The notes beneath the pieces are model-generated. The model saw only the letters and a list, made by a program, of their open reading frames with translations, was not told where the DNA came from and searched no databases. 64,000 bases of DNA from the NCBI GenBank assembly GCA_031213475.1, contig JARUPZ010000026.1:5383567-5447566 (forward strand), given 5' to 3'. Positions 11,400 through 22,024 of the stretch are shown one piece after another. Each line of letters begins with the position of its first letter. Position 1 is the stretch's first letter. This stretch comes from Nereocystis luetkeana. Taxonomy: Eukaryota; Sar; Phaeophyceae; Laminariales; Laminariaceae. The position numbers were made by a program, and so were the translations under genes.

Positions 11400-11475
11400 C
11401 CCCGCCGGCATTGTAGGGGTGCGAGAGTCTATGTTATACGACTACGGCCATGCACGATATGGAATACCCCCCCCC
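11388..11475 (+). mobile_element. C-tailed retroposon, short 3' core between two poly-C runs
   Basis: Poly-C, then GCCGGCATTGTAGGGGTGCG, then TATACGACTACGGCCATGCA and CGATATGGAATA, then poly-C again. It lies immediately upstream of the LINE reverse-transcriptase remnant. Confidence 0.75.
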
Positions 11476-11479
11476 CCCC

Positions 11480-13483
11480 AGTCAAAAACACCCGAAGGAT
11501 TGCAGAAACGAGAGAAATTGCCAAAATACATCAGGAAATGGAGGATAACGGTAAACGTAAAGGAGTGCGCAGTAGTAGTAGTTGTGTGTAACGAAACAAG
11601 GTGAAGCAGGTAAATTTTAAGCTGGGAAGTGGGGAGAAGATGAATTGCCTAACTTAGACCAGTATGCGTAACTTGGCGTAGATATCTCGAAATGCTGCTC
11701 TTGGGATACGCACATAGCAACAGTAATAGGAAAGGGTGTAAAGCGCACGTAGGCAAGGCGGTTTGCGATCCTAACAGGCGCGCATCTTGACACCAGGATC
11801 AAGATATGTACCCTGATGATTGTGATAGTATCAAAGCCAGAATATGCAGGAGACGTATGGGAGGGAACGCGAAGTGCGTACCGACTACCAGGTAGACGAT
11901 TTACCGAATGCCTCACACCCCGCAATCCCATATATGAGCGTCTTATCACTGTCGGAGGGGTGTGGGAAAACGTGCAAGGCGTTCCCACCAGACAACCAAC
12001 GGTAGCAGAACCCCTAATCAGCCAGACTAGAAATTTAGGGGACAACAAGAAAGAGAACGAGCCCGCAGAAAGGATACGAGTCAAACGAGCGGCGACCTTG
12101 AGACAAGGGAATGGTCAACAAGTATGGGTGTGACTCATGCCCCAGCAGAGGAGAGGCATTGTTGATCCCGAACTATATCCGTACGAATTAACCTACGACG
12201 CGATGTTTGCAACAGTAATCTGGAACAGAAAAGAGGGGACGCCAGCCAGGGTGGATCACTATAAGGGAAGCCTCATTGATGTACGGGGATGCAGCGATTG
12301 AGTATCCCTCCGTGAGCGATATCGCAGCTCTACCACCGCACGACAAAGTTGAACTTGGCTAGGAAAAAGAAGACCATCCCGCCCGGCCATCGTTGGTAGC
12401 GAGGTGTATCGTCGACAAAGACATCAATTGTGTTAGTGTTTGTTTTACCAGGGTACCTACCCTCCGCGACGAGGTGCGGCGTTGATCACCAGATAATTAA
12501 CGCGGGAGCAGTGACCCTGGGTGAGAGTCTCTGACTGGTCGCAGCAGGAGGCATCGTTGATCCCAAACTACGTACCAGGTACGAATTAACCTTCGACAGC
12601 AGCCAAACCACCTGAGATGCTCACGTGCGACGAGTAGTACAGTATTGAGAGAAAATCTGGGAATTTTACCCCCCTTAAGGCTAATAGGAACACGAAAAAG
12701 TAGCAATGGAACTCGCCAAAAAAGGGTTGTCGGCCATAGTTGATAGAGCTGTATGGGAAAAAGACACGAAGGGGCGAGCTGTAATAACGTGGGGTAGCGT
12801 AGTTGAAAAAAGTATGGAAGGGTATAGGAGGGAACCAAGAAGAGATGATGTCCGCAGATAAGCTTGGAAGGTACAAGACAGAAGTAGAAGAAATATTAAA
12901 GCGAGGGGAAGGCTAGCGCTAAGAAACAAGGTGAAATCGGAAACACACTTAATATATACAAGGAAGGGCGACTATGCGAAGGGATAGGAACGAAACCATG
13001 TTTGCACGGCCCAATGGACTTCGCGAAAACGCTGAAACTGCGATTTCGTGTAGACCTGGACCGGCAAGAAAGAAGAAAGAGGTACACCAGTAGCCGGGAG
13101 GGGGGGGGAACAGAAGTGCAGATGTGCCCGTGTGGTAAAGCATTAAAGCATAGAACTTTCATAGTAAAATAATGTGAAATATACAAAGAGGAACGGGATG
13201 TGTTAGAAGAGAAGGGGGGAAATAGACGAATGTGACATACATGGAGGAGTTTTGTACACTAGATAGCAGCGAGAAAGCGATAGCTATCCTAGGAGATAGA
13301 TGGTGGCCACAGGCCGCGGAGCAGGAACGGGGTAAGATTGGCAATCATATTCTATGTAATACATGAAAACAACGTAATAAGCGCCCAAATGTTGGAGATG
13401 TCTCTATTAGGAGTAGGAACAATGTTCCGTCTCGAAAGGAATGCGTGGTAAATGGTCGAATGGCTATGACAAGCAACAATTGA
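11480..13483 (+). pseudogene. Decayed LINE (non-LTR retrotransposon), RT C-terminal part to poly-C tail
   Basis: Non-LTR retrotransposons encode a reverse transcriptase that copies RNA into nicked DNA. Conserved blocks appear in changing frames. About 11494-11601 reads EGLQKREKLPKYIRKWRITV then NVKECAVVV, the part of the RT that follows the catalytic YxDD motif. About 11640-11880 reads DQYA*LGVDISKCCSWDTHI then HLDTRIKICTLMIVIV and EYAGDVWEG. About 12710-12850 reads GLSAIVDRAVWEKDTKGRAV. About 13000-13180 reads MDFAKTLKLRFRVDLDRQER then MCPCGKALKHRTFIV and YKEERDVLEEK, a CCHC-like C-terminal knuckle common in LINE proteins. In-frame stops and frameshifts are frequent, so it cannot make a protein. 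The N-terminal part and catalytic motif were not found. A block at 12142-12195 recurs at 12545-12600, which suggests an inner rearrangement. The element ends in GAGTGC followed by poly-C. Confidence 0.75.
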
Positions 13484-13600
13484 GTGCCCCCCCCCCCGCC
13501 CCCCCCCCCCGCCCCTCGGTCTATGGCCGTACAACTACGGTAATCTATTGCATGATAATGAGCACGCCCCCCCCCCCCCTGCCCCCCCCCTCGCGCGCAT
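13484..13600 (+). mobile_element. Poly-C tail of the LINE fused to a short C-tailed retroposon core
   Basis: The LINE end runs into poly-C (13484-13514). Then come GTCTATGGCCGTACAACTAC, GGTAATC and ATTGCATGATAATGAGCACG, then poly-C again. So a truncated retroposon core sits directly in or on the LINE tail. Confidence 0.75.
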
Positions 13601-13799
13601 TGATTGATGTCCATGGCTCGTGTTGATTCCTGCACGATTTTCGACGATGCTCACTACTACTACTCCTACCACTACCACTCTTACTACTACAATAACTGCG
13701 ATGCACTGCTGCTGCTGCCTTCTGCTCCTGAGGTCACCGCAAAAGTGATTCCGGCACCTAAGGCACACGGCGAAAACGAAATTTAGCCGCATTGATTGA

Positions 13800-14165
13800 C
13801 AAAAAAAAACTGTACCCTAAGGAATACCTACTGTAGCTCGAACTATACAACACTTAGTGTGCCCCTCGTTTCCTAAGGAATGTCTAGGTCTAAGTTATTC
13901 GAGTGTGATTGAGGGTGAGTGTGATTGAGGGTGTCCCTCGGGCCCCAACGAATGCCTAGTCCTTCTACATCCATCATCCAAGTATGTAAGTGTGCCACTC
14001 GTGCCCGCAGGAATACCTATGTACAGTAAATGGATCGAAACTGCTCGGGTGTGCTTCTACTGCCCTAAACAAACTGCCTGCTGCCCAGCTGACCCAAACA
14101 TTTTGGGTGTGCCTCTCGTGCCCTAAGGGCTGCCTACAATACCCCCCAAAGTATCATCTGAGTGC
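13800..14165. repeat. Degenerate tandem repeat, about 85-bp unit
   Basis: Units share GTGTGCCCCTCGT, CCTAAGGAATGCCTA and AGTGTG blocks. Four to five diverged copies. Confidence 0.55.
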
Positions 14166-17100
14166 ATCCTAACCGCGGCCTAAGAGTTGGGACAACGTCT
14201 CGAAAAATATAAGCAATATAAAAACATACATATATATATATATATATGCCCGTGCTCGGGGAACACGGCGTCTCATCCCGTCTGTTGCCCGCGGCAGTCA
14301 GTTGCGAATGCCAGCCGGGGGGGGGGGGGGGGGGGGGGGAGAAAAACATCCCAAATATGAGAAACCCCCCACGTATTTGCCTGCACTCCGATCCATGGAG
14401 ACACAAACATGTATCATACGGGATGCGCCTCGCTGCTAACCGTGTTCTCCCCTAATATGTATATAAAGACATGCCCCCTGTGCATGCAGCGACCCTACTC
14501 CCTAAAGTCGGCGCACGGGGGACGATGATCGCCCCAAACGCAGCCCGTTCCCTATGAGACATAGCCCACATTATCCCGAACCGTGCCCCTGATGATATCG
14601 AGAACAACCCCCCCGCACCCCCCAGCACGCTATCTCGCCGATCCCCTACGTAGCACCCTGCCATCACCCCCACCCCTCCCGTCGATAAAAAATCCCTCGG
14701 TGGGATTGGTGCTGCCACATAGGAATGGTGCCTTGTAGGGGTGGTGCCTAATTTTTCTGAGCTCCTTACATGAGGAGAAGGCTCAAATATCTCTCACCCG
14801 AAACATGCCTCCTCCCAAAAAAGTTGTTCGCGCAAACCCGACGAAGATTTATATGCGCTGTGTACAGCAGTACAGTAGTGCTAAAAAAAAAACTACTATA
14901 TACTCGTACTGTATGTAGCACAACTATCGCACCAACCAGGTACTGTGGTTCTTTCACGCTTGAGGAGGTCAACCGGGGTCAGAAAATACTGAGCTAAAAT
15001 CACAATCCCTACCGCCGGATATGCCAATGCAACGCGTACTACAGTTTCACCGGCCAACGCAGATGGAGATCGTGGAGTCCCAAAAGGGGCGGAGCTAAAG
15101 AGCCGAGTCGCCAGCTCACGAGCTCGAAGCACGCTCTGCCTCGGCAAAGATGCTAGGAGGGCGCAGTTTAGCCTTCCCTTTTAACAAGCCAGTCGCCCCT
15201 ATACTAATTATAGTATCTCAAGGCCAACAGGGCAGAGGCTGCAGAGGCTGTGGCCCGCCCAAAAAGAACGTCCTCCTCGTAGCTGCACACCTCGGTGCCG
15301 TGCTTGCTGCAAACACAAATAACTCGATAAGCAGCTACCAACACAGGACGCGGATATTGGATACAACTACAGTACAGAACCTGATACACTGGTGTGGATG
15401 GCCACTACTACAGTACCCAAACAGATACATTGACAGACGATATGCAGGTACAGGATGTGGGGTATCGCACCAACAAAAGAGACCCAGAAAAAAGAAGGTA
15501 GATACATGCACGTGGACTTCCAATGAAAAAAATGTTGTGGCTGCCAATGAAAAAAACACACACGGTAGCTTGGAGCGCCGCCATAGTTCAACAACAGTGT
15601 GTGGCTCTGGACTGACTACTGTAGTCTTGAATGTTGTACGCACTAAACACTATACTACAAAAAAAGTGAACACAAAGATGCGCTTCTTGTTCGGCGATAC
15701 AGTAGTACAATTGAGTAGCATCAGCCAATGATGTCTCAATGTCCACTACCACCGCCCCGTGCCCTGCTGCAAGTCGGTGGTATTCACGCAAGGAGCTCTC
15801 CCCTCCCCCACCCCCGCCCCACCCGGGCATAACTACCCATCCGCGTATGCTCGGCCCGACCCTGGAAATACATGGATGGATGAAGCGCGCATTTGGCAAA
15901 AAAAATGAGCGCATAAGCTTCTGTGTCCCAACGCCCCTCGCTGCCCCGTTCATTGCTTCGAACAGCGAGCAGCAGATCCCAAAGAAACTACTGCAGCTGT
16001 GTATGGATGCCTGCGCCGAGACTGAAGCCAACTGGACATGGATCTAACACGCATTTTTGTTTTTGGCGGACCATCTCCCACCAATATTGGTAACACATGG
16101 ATGCCCTAGGGTACTGCAAAACACACTCGGTTGGTGCAGCAGCTACTGAGAGCACCCACGTATTTATTTCGTTGTGACAACTATACCCGCGCCGATCTAT
16201 CAGGCAGAGCTGTAGTCCCAGTGTGCGGGTCTCCTAGCCGACCCCATTGCGTTGTTGCGAATCACAACTATTCCCGCAATCACTCCACAATATAGTGTAG
16301 ATGGGTCTAACTACCGTAGGCAGTTGTGGAGGCGTATTAGCGCGTGTGGTAACAACCGCACGAAACACATCCTAACGACGGCCGCTTCCACCTAGCGCAT
16401 CGTTGGAAAACGCCTCATCGACGGTCGCTTCCATCAAGTATGTAAAGTAGTACTGTGGGGTGTGCCCCGTTTGGCCGCGCGTGGTGTTCTTGTGCATATT
16501 ACACATCTATAATTAAAATCGGAACTTGTTCCCGAATGGAGGGCGATGTCGCTATGGCATTCTGGCACACTTAGCCCAACGCCTCTACCTCCCCCCCCTC
16601 CCCTGAGCCTTAGTTGGGGCGACGGGCCATGGCGACTGGGCGTCGTGCCAGCAACCCACAGCACGTCCTCTCCACTATCAAACCGAGCCGCCAGTGCCGC
16701 CGATTGACATATTGGGATGGCAGGTGCCGCAGCCCCCTTGTCTTGTTGCGCCGAGACCTGCATCCTCTTTTTTTTAGCGGTGTCTTACCAAGCGGGTTCT
16801 TTGGTTCCGACAACACCACCACCAACCGTGTTTCTTGAGCGCCACCCTCCCCCTTCCAAGCGTGCGAGTACGTGTGCTGCTTTGACCCGCACGTATGCGT
16901 GCGGTCTCAACCCGTAGTCCTCCGTTTCGCTTTCGGTAAACGTACCCAGTACGTACGAGTGCTGCCTCGGTCAGTACACCGTGCGTTGCCCTTCACCAAC
17001 AACGACCAACAAACGTAGTATGCCGCCCCGATCACAAGGTGTGCTCAACCTATGACCAGTAGGTGTGCGTTGCCTCGATCAGTACGTACGTTGCCTCCAT

Positions 17101-17276
17101 CAAAGTACAAGCACGGGAGAAAATACCGTATCAAGAATTCATAGCCAAATACGTTGTGTAAACATACAGGGATATACGTGTTTTAGTGTACATCGCGGGT
17201 TCTAACTACAACATTAGCCCACCCGGAAATAGTGTGCGTCTGTTGCCTCGGCCAGCATGCATGCATCGCCGTTCAG
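14166..17276. other. Intergenic, no gene recognised
   Basis: Contains (TA)n at 14224-14246, poly-G at 14318-14339 and a GTACAGCAGTACAGTAGTG-rich stretch (14860-15740) with an open frame of 193 codons on the + strand (15150-15731) that has no recognisable domain. Downstream of the repeat-protein gene, 16855-17110 holds degenerate repeats with GTACGTACG and GTGCGTTGCCTC motifs. Confidence 0.4.
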
Positions 17277-18851
17277 TCAGACGTACTCGATGTTGTGAAC
17301 AACACTGACGTGGACGAGGTCGAGGCTGGACGGCCACCACAACCGAGGCATGTTGTTCACGGCCATCCCGCTGCCGAACAGCAACGTCCTCAACCGCGCC
17401 GGCCACAGCGTGCCTTCGAGCGACTGGGAGAATTTCGCGCCCAACGAGAGGTACTCCAGAGCCGGCGGCCACTCTACTGCCTCAAGGGGCTGATCAAACG
17501 CGTCACCAATTGTGACGGTCTTCAAGGTAGACGGCCACTCCACGCCATTCAGAGACCTGTCAAAAGAGTCCCCGATAGAGAGCTCGCGGAGCCCCGCAGG
17601 CCACCTGACATTGTCCAATGGTTGGTCGAAGTCGTGCCCCAAAGACAAGCTGGTCAGACTAGCAGGCAGTGCCACCGAGGCAAGGGGTTGGTTAAAGCTG
17701 CAACCGAGCGCCAACATCTCAAGCCCCATGGGAAGCCGCGTGCGCTCCAGCGTGTGGTTGTAGAGGCAGCCGAAGGCGAGCCGCTTAAGGCTTGCGGGCC
17801 ACGAAACTCCACTGACCGGATGATTGAACGTAGTCCCGAAATCCAGGCGTTGGAGACCGGCCGGGAACACGGCTCCCTCTACGGGCTGATTAAATCGCCC
17901 GCCAAATATTATCTCCTCCATGCCCCCCGGCCACACAACCCCTTCAACCGCTTGATTGAAATCCCAGCCCAGCGTCAATGTCTTGAGTCCCTCGGGCCAG
18001 ACGACGGCGCGGATAGGCTTGTTGAACCCGCCGCCAAAGGAGATCTCTCGCAGGCCAGAAGGCCACCGCACTCCTTCCATCTCCTGGTTGAAACCGCGCC
18101 CGAACCGAACCTTCCGCAGCCCGGCGGGCAACGGCATGCCAACAACGGGTGCGTTGAAGTTGCACCCGAAACCAATCTCAATCAGGGTCGACGGCCACTT
18201 CACCCGGTCCAGAGGTTTGTTGAAGAGTCTGCCGAAAGTGACCTGCCTCAGGCCCGCCGGCCATCGGACGTCCTCGACAGATCGGTTGTACTGGTCTCCA
18301 AACGTCAGGCGGTCGGTGTTCATGGGAGGAACCCCCGGGAGGCCCGCCCCCCTCCCACTCCGCTGACGGCTCTGGCTGCCGCCCGGGTCCCGCGCGCTTG
18401 TCCACAGGCGCCGTGGGGTGCGAGACACAACCCTCACGTGAAAGGCGGTCGATTCGCGGCAGTTGCTGCATACGGACCTAGAGGCCAACTGCAGTATTTT
18501 CACGCTTGCTAGGTCGACCCACCCGGTGAGCACAGCCATGCGCAAGGCGGGCGACTGCAGCGGTACAGACTGCTCGGTGCCGGCGACAGTGTAGCCGCGG
18601 TGGTTGACCTTGAGCTCGGGGGGCTCTCGTCGCAACGGGAACTCTGAATAAGTGTGCACATGTTGTTGGCAGCCGAGTGGGGGGGGGGGGTACGGGTGGT
18701 TCGACGGGACCGATCCTGTCGTGCGGGCTGTTGTAGAAGTTATTCGAGTCGTGGATCGTGGATTACAGATTTCGTGTGAACATGTCGCAGAGACCTTAAC
18801 GAATCGATTGGCGGCGATCGAGTGTCCACGCTTCCTGACCAAACGGTGCAA
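17277..18851 (-). CDS. FNIP/IP22-like leucine-rich repeat protein (524 codons)
   Basis: The protein is made mostly of about fourteen tandem 22-residue repeats with consensus xxFNxPLxxVxWPxxLxxLxFG, roughly residues 186-495, plus a degenerate last unit. Examples are GGFNKPIRAVVWPEGLKTL and CSFNQPLASVALPASLTSL. This is the FNIP (IP22) type of leucine-rich repeat, known from Dictyostelium and from expanded families in algae and giant-virus-related genomes, usually for protein binding. No catalytic domain, signal peptide or membrane segment is evident. The start is uncertain. The open frame begins at 18851, but the first hundred residues are low in complexity, so Met105 (18539) or Met177 (about 18323), just before the repeats, may be the true start, or an upstream exon may exist. 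The repeat part has no introns, unlike the other genes here. The stop is at 17277-17279. Real coding is very likely, because the repeat is kept at protein level while the DNA units differ. Confidence 0.8.
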   Translation of the reverse strand: MHRLVRKRGHSIAANRFVKVSATCSHEICNPRSTTRITSTTARTTGSVPSNHPYPPPPLGCQQHVHTYSEFPLRREPPELKVNHRGYTVAGTEQSVPLQSPALRMAVLTGWVDLASVKILQLASRSVCSNCRESTAFHVRVVSRTPRRLWTSARDPGGSQSRQRSGRGAGLPGVPPMNTDRLTFGDQYNRSVEDVRWPAGLRQVTFGRLFNKPLDRVKWPSTLIEIGFGCNFNAPVVGMPLPAGLRKVRFGRGFNQEMEGVRWPSGLREISFGGGFNKPIRAVVWPEGLKTLTLGWDFNQAVEGVVWPGGMEEIIFGGRFNQPVEGAVFPAGLQRLDFGTTFNHPVSGVSWPASLKRLAFGCLYNHTLERTRLPMGLEMLALGCSFNQPLASVALPASLTSLSLGHDFDQPLDNVRWPAGLRELSIGDSFDRSLNGVEWPSTLKTVTIGDAFDQPLEAVEWPPALEYLSLGAKFSQSLEGTLWPARLRTLLFGSGMAVNNMPRLWWPSSLDLVHVSVVHNIEYV

Positions 18852-18910
18852 GGTGTCAGGACAGGGGTAGGGGTAGGGGTAGCATTTAAGTTTTCTCAGG
18901 CCCCTCGCTC
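18852..18910. other. Short GGGGTA tandem upstream of the repeat-protein gene
   Basis: AGGGGTAGGGGTAGGGGTAG lies just outside the open frame, on the promoter side of the gene. Confidence 0.5.
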
Positions 18911-19005
18911 AACCCTTATAGCACTGCAGTCCCGTTCTGGGGACAAATTACTCTGAACTTGACATATTTGTCCCCAAAACGGGACTGCGGTCCTTAAAGG
19001 GTTAA
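18911..19005. repeat. M2 MITE copy, complete
   Basis: AACCCTTATAGCACTGCAGT with CCCGTTCTGGGGAC at the left, and GTCCCCAAAACGGGACTGCG with AAAGGGTTAA at the right. This is the cleanest M2 copy and defines the inverted repeat. Confidence 0.9.
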
Positions 19006-20080
19006 GAAACCCTGCGCCACACGCAAAAACTGTGTCTGAGAAAAGGTTAAAAGCGCCTGATGAACAATCCCAAAGCCTATATATATATATATTATTTTTT
19101 ATTTGTTTGCTCATCTCATTTATTATCTTCGCACATCTTCTTCTCTCTCTCCTTCCAACTCGTATCTCAGTAGGTATATCACGAAAAATAATGCAAAATA
19201 CCATCAAGGATGTTATTCCAACGGTGTTGAGTGAATGAGTCTATTAGTAGTCAGTCCCAGTGACAGTTTGGCCGAAAGGTGCTATACCCCTCAAATCCCA
19301 CGCCTCTCCATAGTCATTGCCGCGTTTGGGTAACTCGGGCTAGCGGCTCCGCATCTCACGCAAAAATGGGCTCGGTGTTTCGTTACGTTAACGAAACGTA
19401 GCAAATACTTTCATATTGCGGTGCATATCGCGAGAAGAAAAAAACAACTTGAAAGCTCTAGAACCTGTCAATAATTAGTGTGGTCAACCTAGTGGCTCTA
19501 AGCAGAGTGTACCTAAAAGTGACCCCCGTACCGCAAAACGTACTATGCAGGAGTGTTGTTTCTACGCCGACTCGTGCACTGTAGTGCTATTCCTACCTTA
19601 TAGAACGAGTGTACCGTAACATATCATGCAGAAAGGTCATGCGATATGGTGAGTAAGCACCACTGCAAGAGCCCAGCCGATGTGGCGAAGCACGTCAGAG
19701 ATTCGTGTCGCACGCGCGGTGGCAGTACTGACTGTATTGACGATCGTTTTATAGAGAAACCGCACACCGTACAACAACGCGCAGGCTGTCTGCCTCTGCG
19801 TGCCATAGCAACAGCTACGTTTTGGAGAGAAAACGCACACCAGCAGCAACACACTTTCGTTCACTGTCGGGTATTGAAACTGCAAGATCCCCCCCTACGG
19901 CCATGCAGGACATGAGTACCGCATGACACGCACGCAAGATAACACAAGCTGACTTTCTAGACAAATGAGACCGTTCAAATGCCGATCGTAGCGTCTCTCG
20001 AGAGATCTCATCGGAAACACTTCCAAAGGCACCATATTCGTTGTGTGCGTCCCATGGTTTCAAGAAAATCGGCTCCGAAC
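19006..20080. other. Intergenic, nothing recognised
   Basis: No domain, RNA gene or repeat family assigned. Short AT runs at 19080-19100. Open frames of up to 89 codons without recognisable motifs. Confidence 0.4.
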
Positions 20081-20084
20081 TTCG

Positions 20085-20157
20085 TACCAGGGGGTGTCTA
20101 ATCTTATCTCCCGTGTGATACGGTATCCCCCCCCCCCCCCCCCCCCCCCCCCACCAG

Positions 20158-20200
<43 letters not shown>
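20085..20200. repeat. Fragment of the TATCACACGTGTGATA element, then two poly-C runs
   Basis: CTTCGTACCAGGGGGTGTCT with AATCTTATCTCCCGTGTGAT is the right end of the element family seen at 44425-44692. It is followed by poly-C at 20129-20151 and 20160-20200. Confidence 0.6.
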
Positions 20201-20292
20201 ACGATTTCTATGGTCATACGACTACGGCCATGCATGAGATCGAGTATATCTCTCCTATCGAGTACACCTCCCCCGCCTTCCCCCCGATGGGG
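20201..20292 (+). mobile_element. C-tailed retroposon, short 3' core
   Basis: TCTATGGTCATACGACTACG, GCCATGCATGAGATCGAGTA, then a partly repeated end (ATCGAGTACACCTCCCCCGC). It follows directly on a poly-C run. Confidence 0.75.
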
Positions 20293-20649
20293 AAATAAAG
20301 GATTTGCCGGGGTTGCCTGGCTGCAAAGCGTGGAAAACGCGATGGCATCCCTCGATTAGGCAGCTGCAGCCGCCTTCCGCACTGCGTGATCGCCGTATTG
20401 CCTTGTCGTTCCATATTGCACCCTTTCTGCTGGATTTGTTTAATGGTTTAGAAATAGAGCCTAAATTGTTGGCTTCACGGGCACTCTTACCGAATAATGG
20501 TTCTGGGTCAGAGCTTTTGTGCAGTACTGTTTACGGTAATTTCAGGCCCGTAGGCGATCGCAGATAGACCACAACCATTGCGACTGCACTACCCTCGCAC
20601 ACTCCCAGTCGTAAAGGAAACGGTACCTATATTGCTTGTACTGATACAG

Positions 20650-22010
20650 AATACAGCTGACCCATGGGTCACCCACGGGCCACCGACGGGTTTACAGCGC
20701 TCACGCGTGGGTCCTCCGGTGGTATATTCCTGGTACAGCTGACCCATGGTTCATCCATTGGTCACCCACAGGTCTCCCGGTGGTGGTCCATGGGTCGCCT
20801 ATGGTTTGCCCTTGGGTCACACATGAGTCCTCCATGGGTTCACACTGCTAGCCCGAAGGTCACCCATGGGTTGACCATGTGTCTGCAGTTGGCATATATG
20901 TAGCTGATCCATGGGTCACCCATGGGTCTCTCGTGAATTCACGTTGCGGGTATATGGATCGACCACGGTTCGCGTCTTCCGTTGGTTAGCAGTGCTAGCC
21001 TATGGGTCGCCCATAAGCCTGAGTCTCTCGTTGGTATATCATAGGGTATAGGTCCATGTTTCTCCCATGGGGATTGGGTAGTGGTCCAAGGGCCGCCCAT
21101 CGGTCTTTCATGGGTGTCATGGTGGTGTTCATACTGCAGCTCGCCCATTGGTGGCCCATAGGCAACTCGTGGGTATACATTGCTGGCCCATATCTCGCCC
21201 AAGGGTAGCTCAAGGGTTTCCCGGTGATAATGATGATGATGTTTAGACACTGGCTCACTCCCCTGAATTCCTGTCTGTGGTCACAAAACAGGCTGTGGCA
21301 AAAAATCTCGATGGGAGAAAACAAACAAGTACGAAATAGTATGCACGGCAGTATCGTACCAGTCCGTAAGGGAAACGGTACTAACAAGCATTGGTATACT
21401 ATCCCGTATTTAAGCAAGCAAAATGTACATAGTTTTGACTCATGGGTTTACAGTGCAAGTCCATGGGTCGCCCATGAGTCGCCCATGAGTCGCCCATGGG
21501 TCGTCCATGGGTCCTCATGGGCGTGCAATGCTGGACCAGGGGTCGCCAATGGGTAGCCACGGGTTTACAGAGCTGGCTGGTACCTGTGGGTCGCTCTTAA
21601 GTCTCCTGGTGGTTTAAGTAGCTGACCGACGGTACATTCATGGTTCGCCGATGGATCTCCCATGGGTTCAACATGTTGGCCCATGGGCCGCTCATGGGTC
21701 ACCCACGTATCTACAGTGCCGACCCGCGGACCACCCATGGGTCACGCAGGGGTCGCCCATGGGTCTCTCGTAGGTGTGTACAGCTGCCACGTGGATCGCC
21801 CATGGGTTGCTCATGGTCCTCCCATGGCTTTACAGTGGCTGGTCCATTTGTCTCGCATGGGCTCCTGGTGCTGACGCATGGGTCTGTATGGCCATGGGTT
21901 TATAGCGCCGCACTATGTGCCTTCCACGGGTCTGGCCCGTAGATCTGCCATGGAGTTCCCATGGACCTCCCAATAGCAACCCATGGGCATGTACCACTGG
22001 CCCGTGGGTC
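20650..22010. repeat. Array of degenerate GACCCATGGGTC palindromes
   Basis: About 1.4 kb in which CCCATGGGTC and variants (CCCATGGGTT, CCCACGGGTC) recur every 10-25 bp, grouped into blocks spaced by TTTACAGTGCTGACC-like sequence. The core GACCCATGGGTC is its own reverse complement. No gene is evident. Confidence 0.8.
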
Positions 22011-22024
22011 CCTCATACACAGGT

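Noticed and set aside
13345..13635. Open frames made of poly-Gly or poly-Pro beside poly-C runs, also seen at several other poly-C/poly-G sites
   Set aside because: Direct products of homopolymer runs. Lengths of such runs are also unreliable in assemblies.
15150..15731. 193-codon open frame on the + strand
   Set aside because: No family motif. The sequence is rich in short ACAGTAC/CAGTAGT repeats, which favour open frames by chance.
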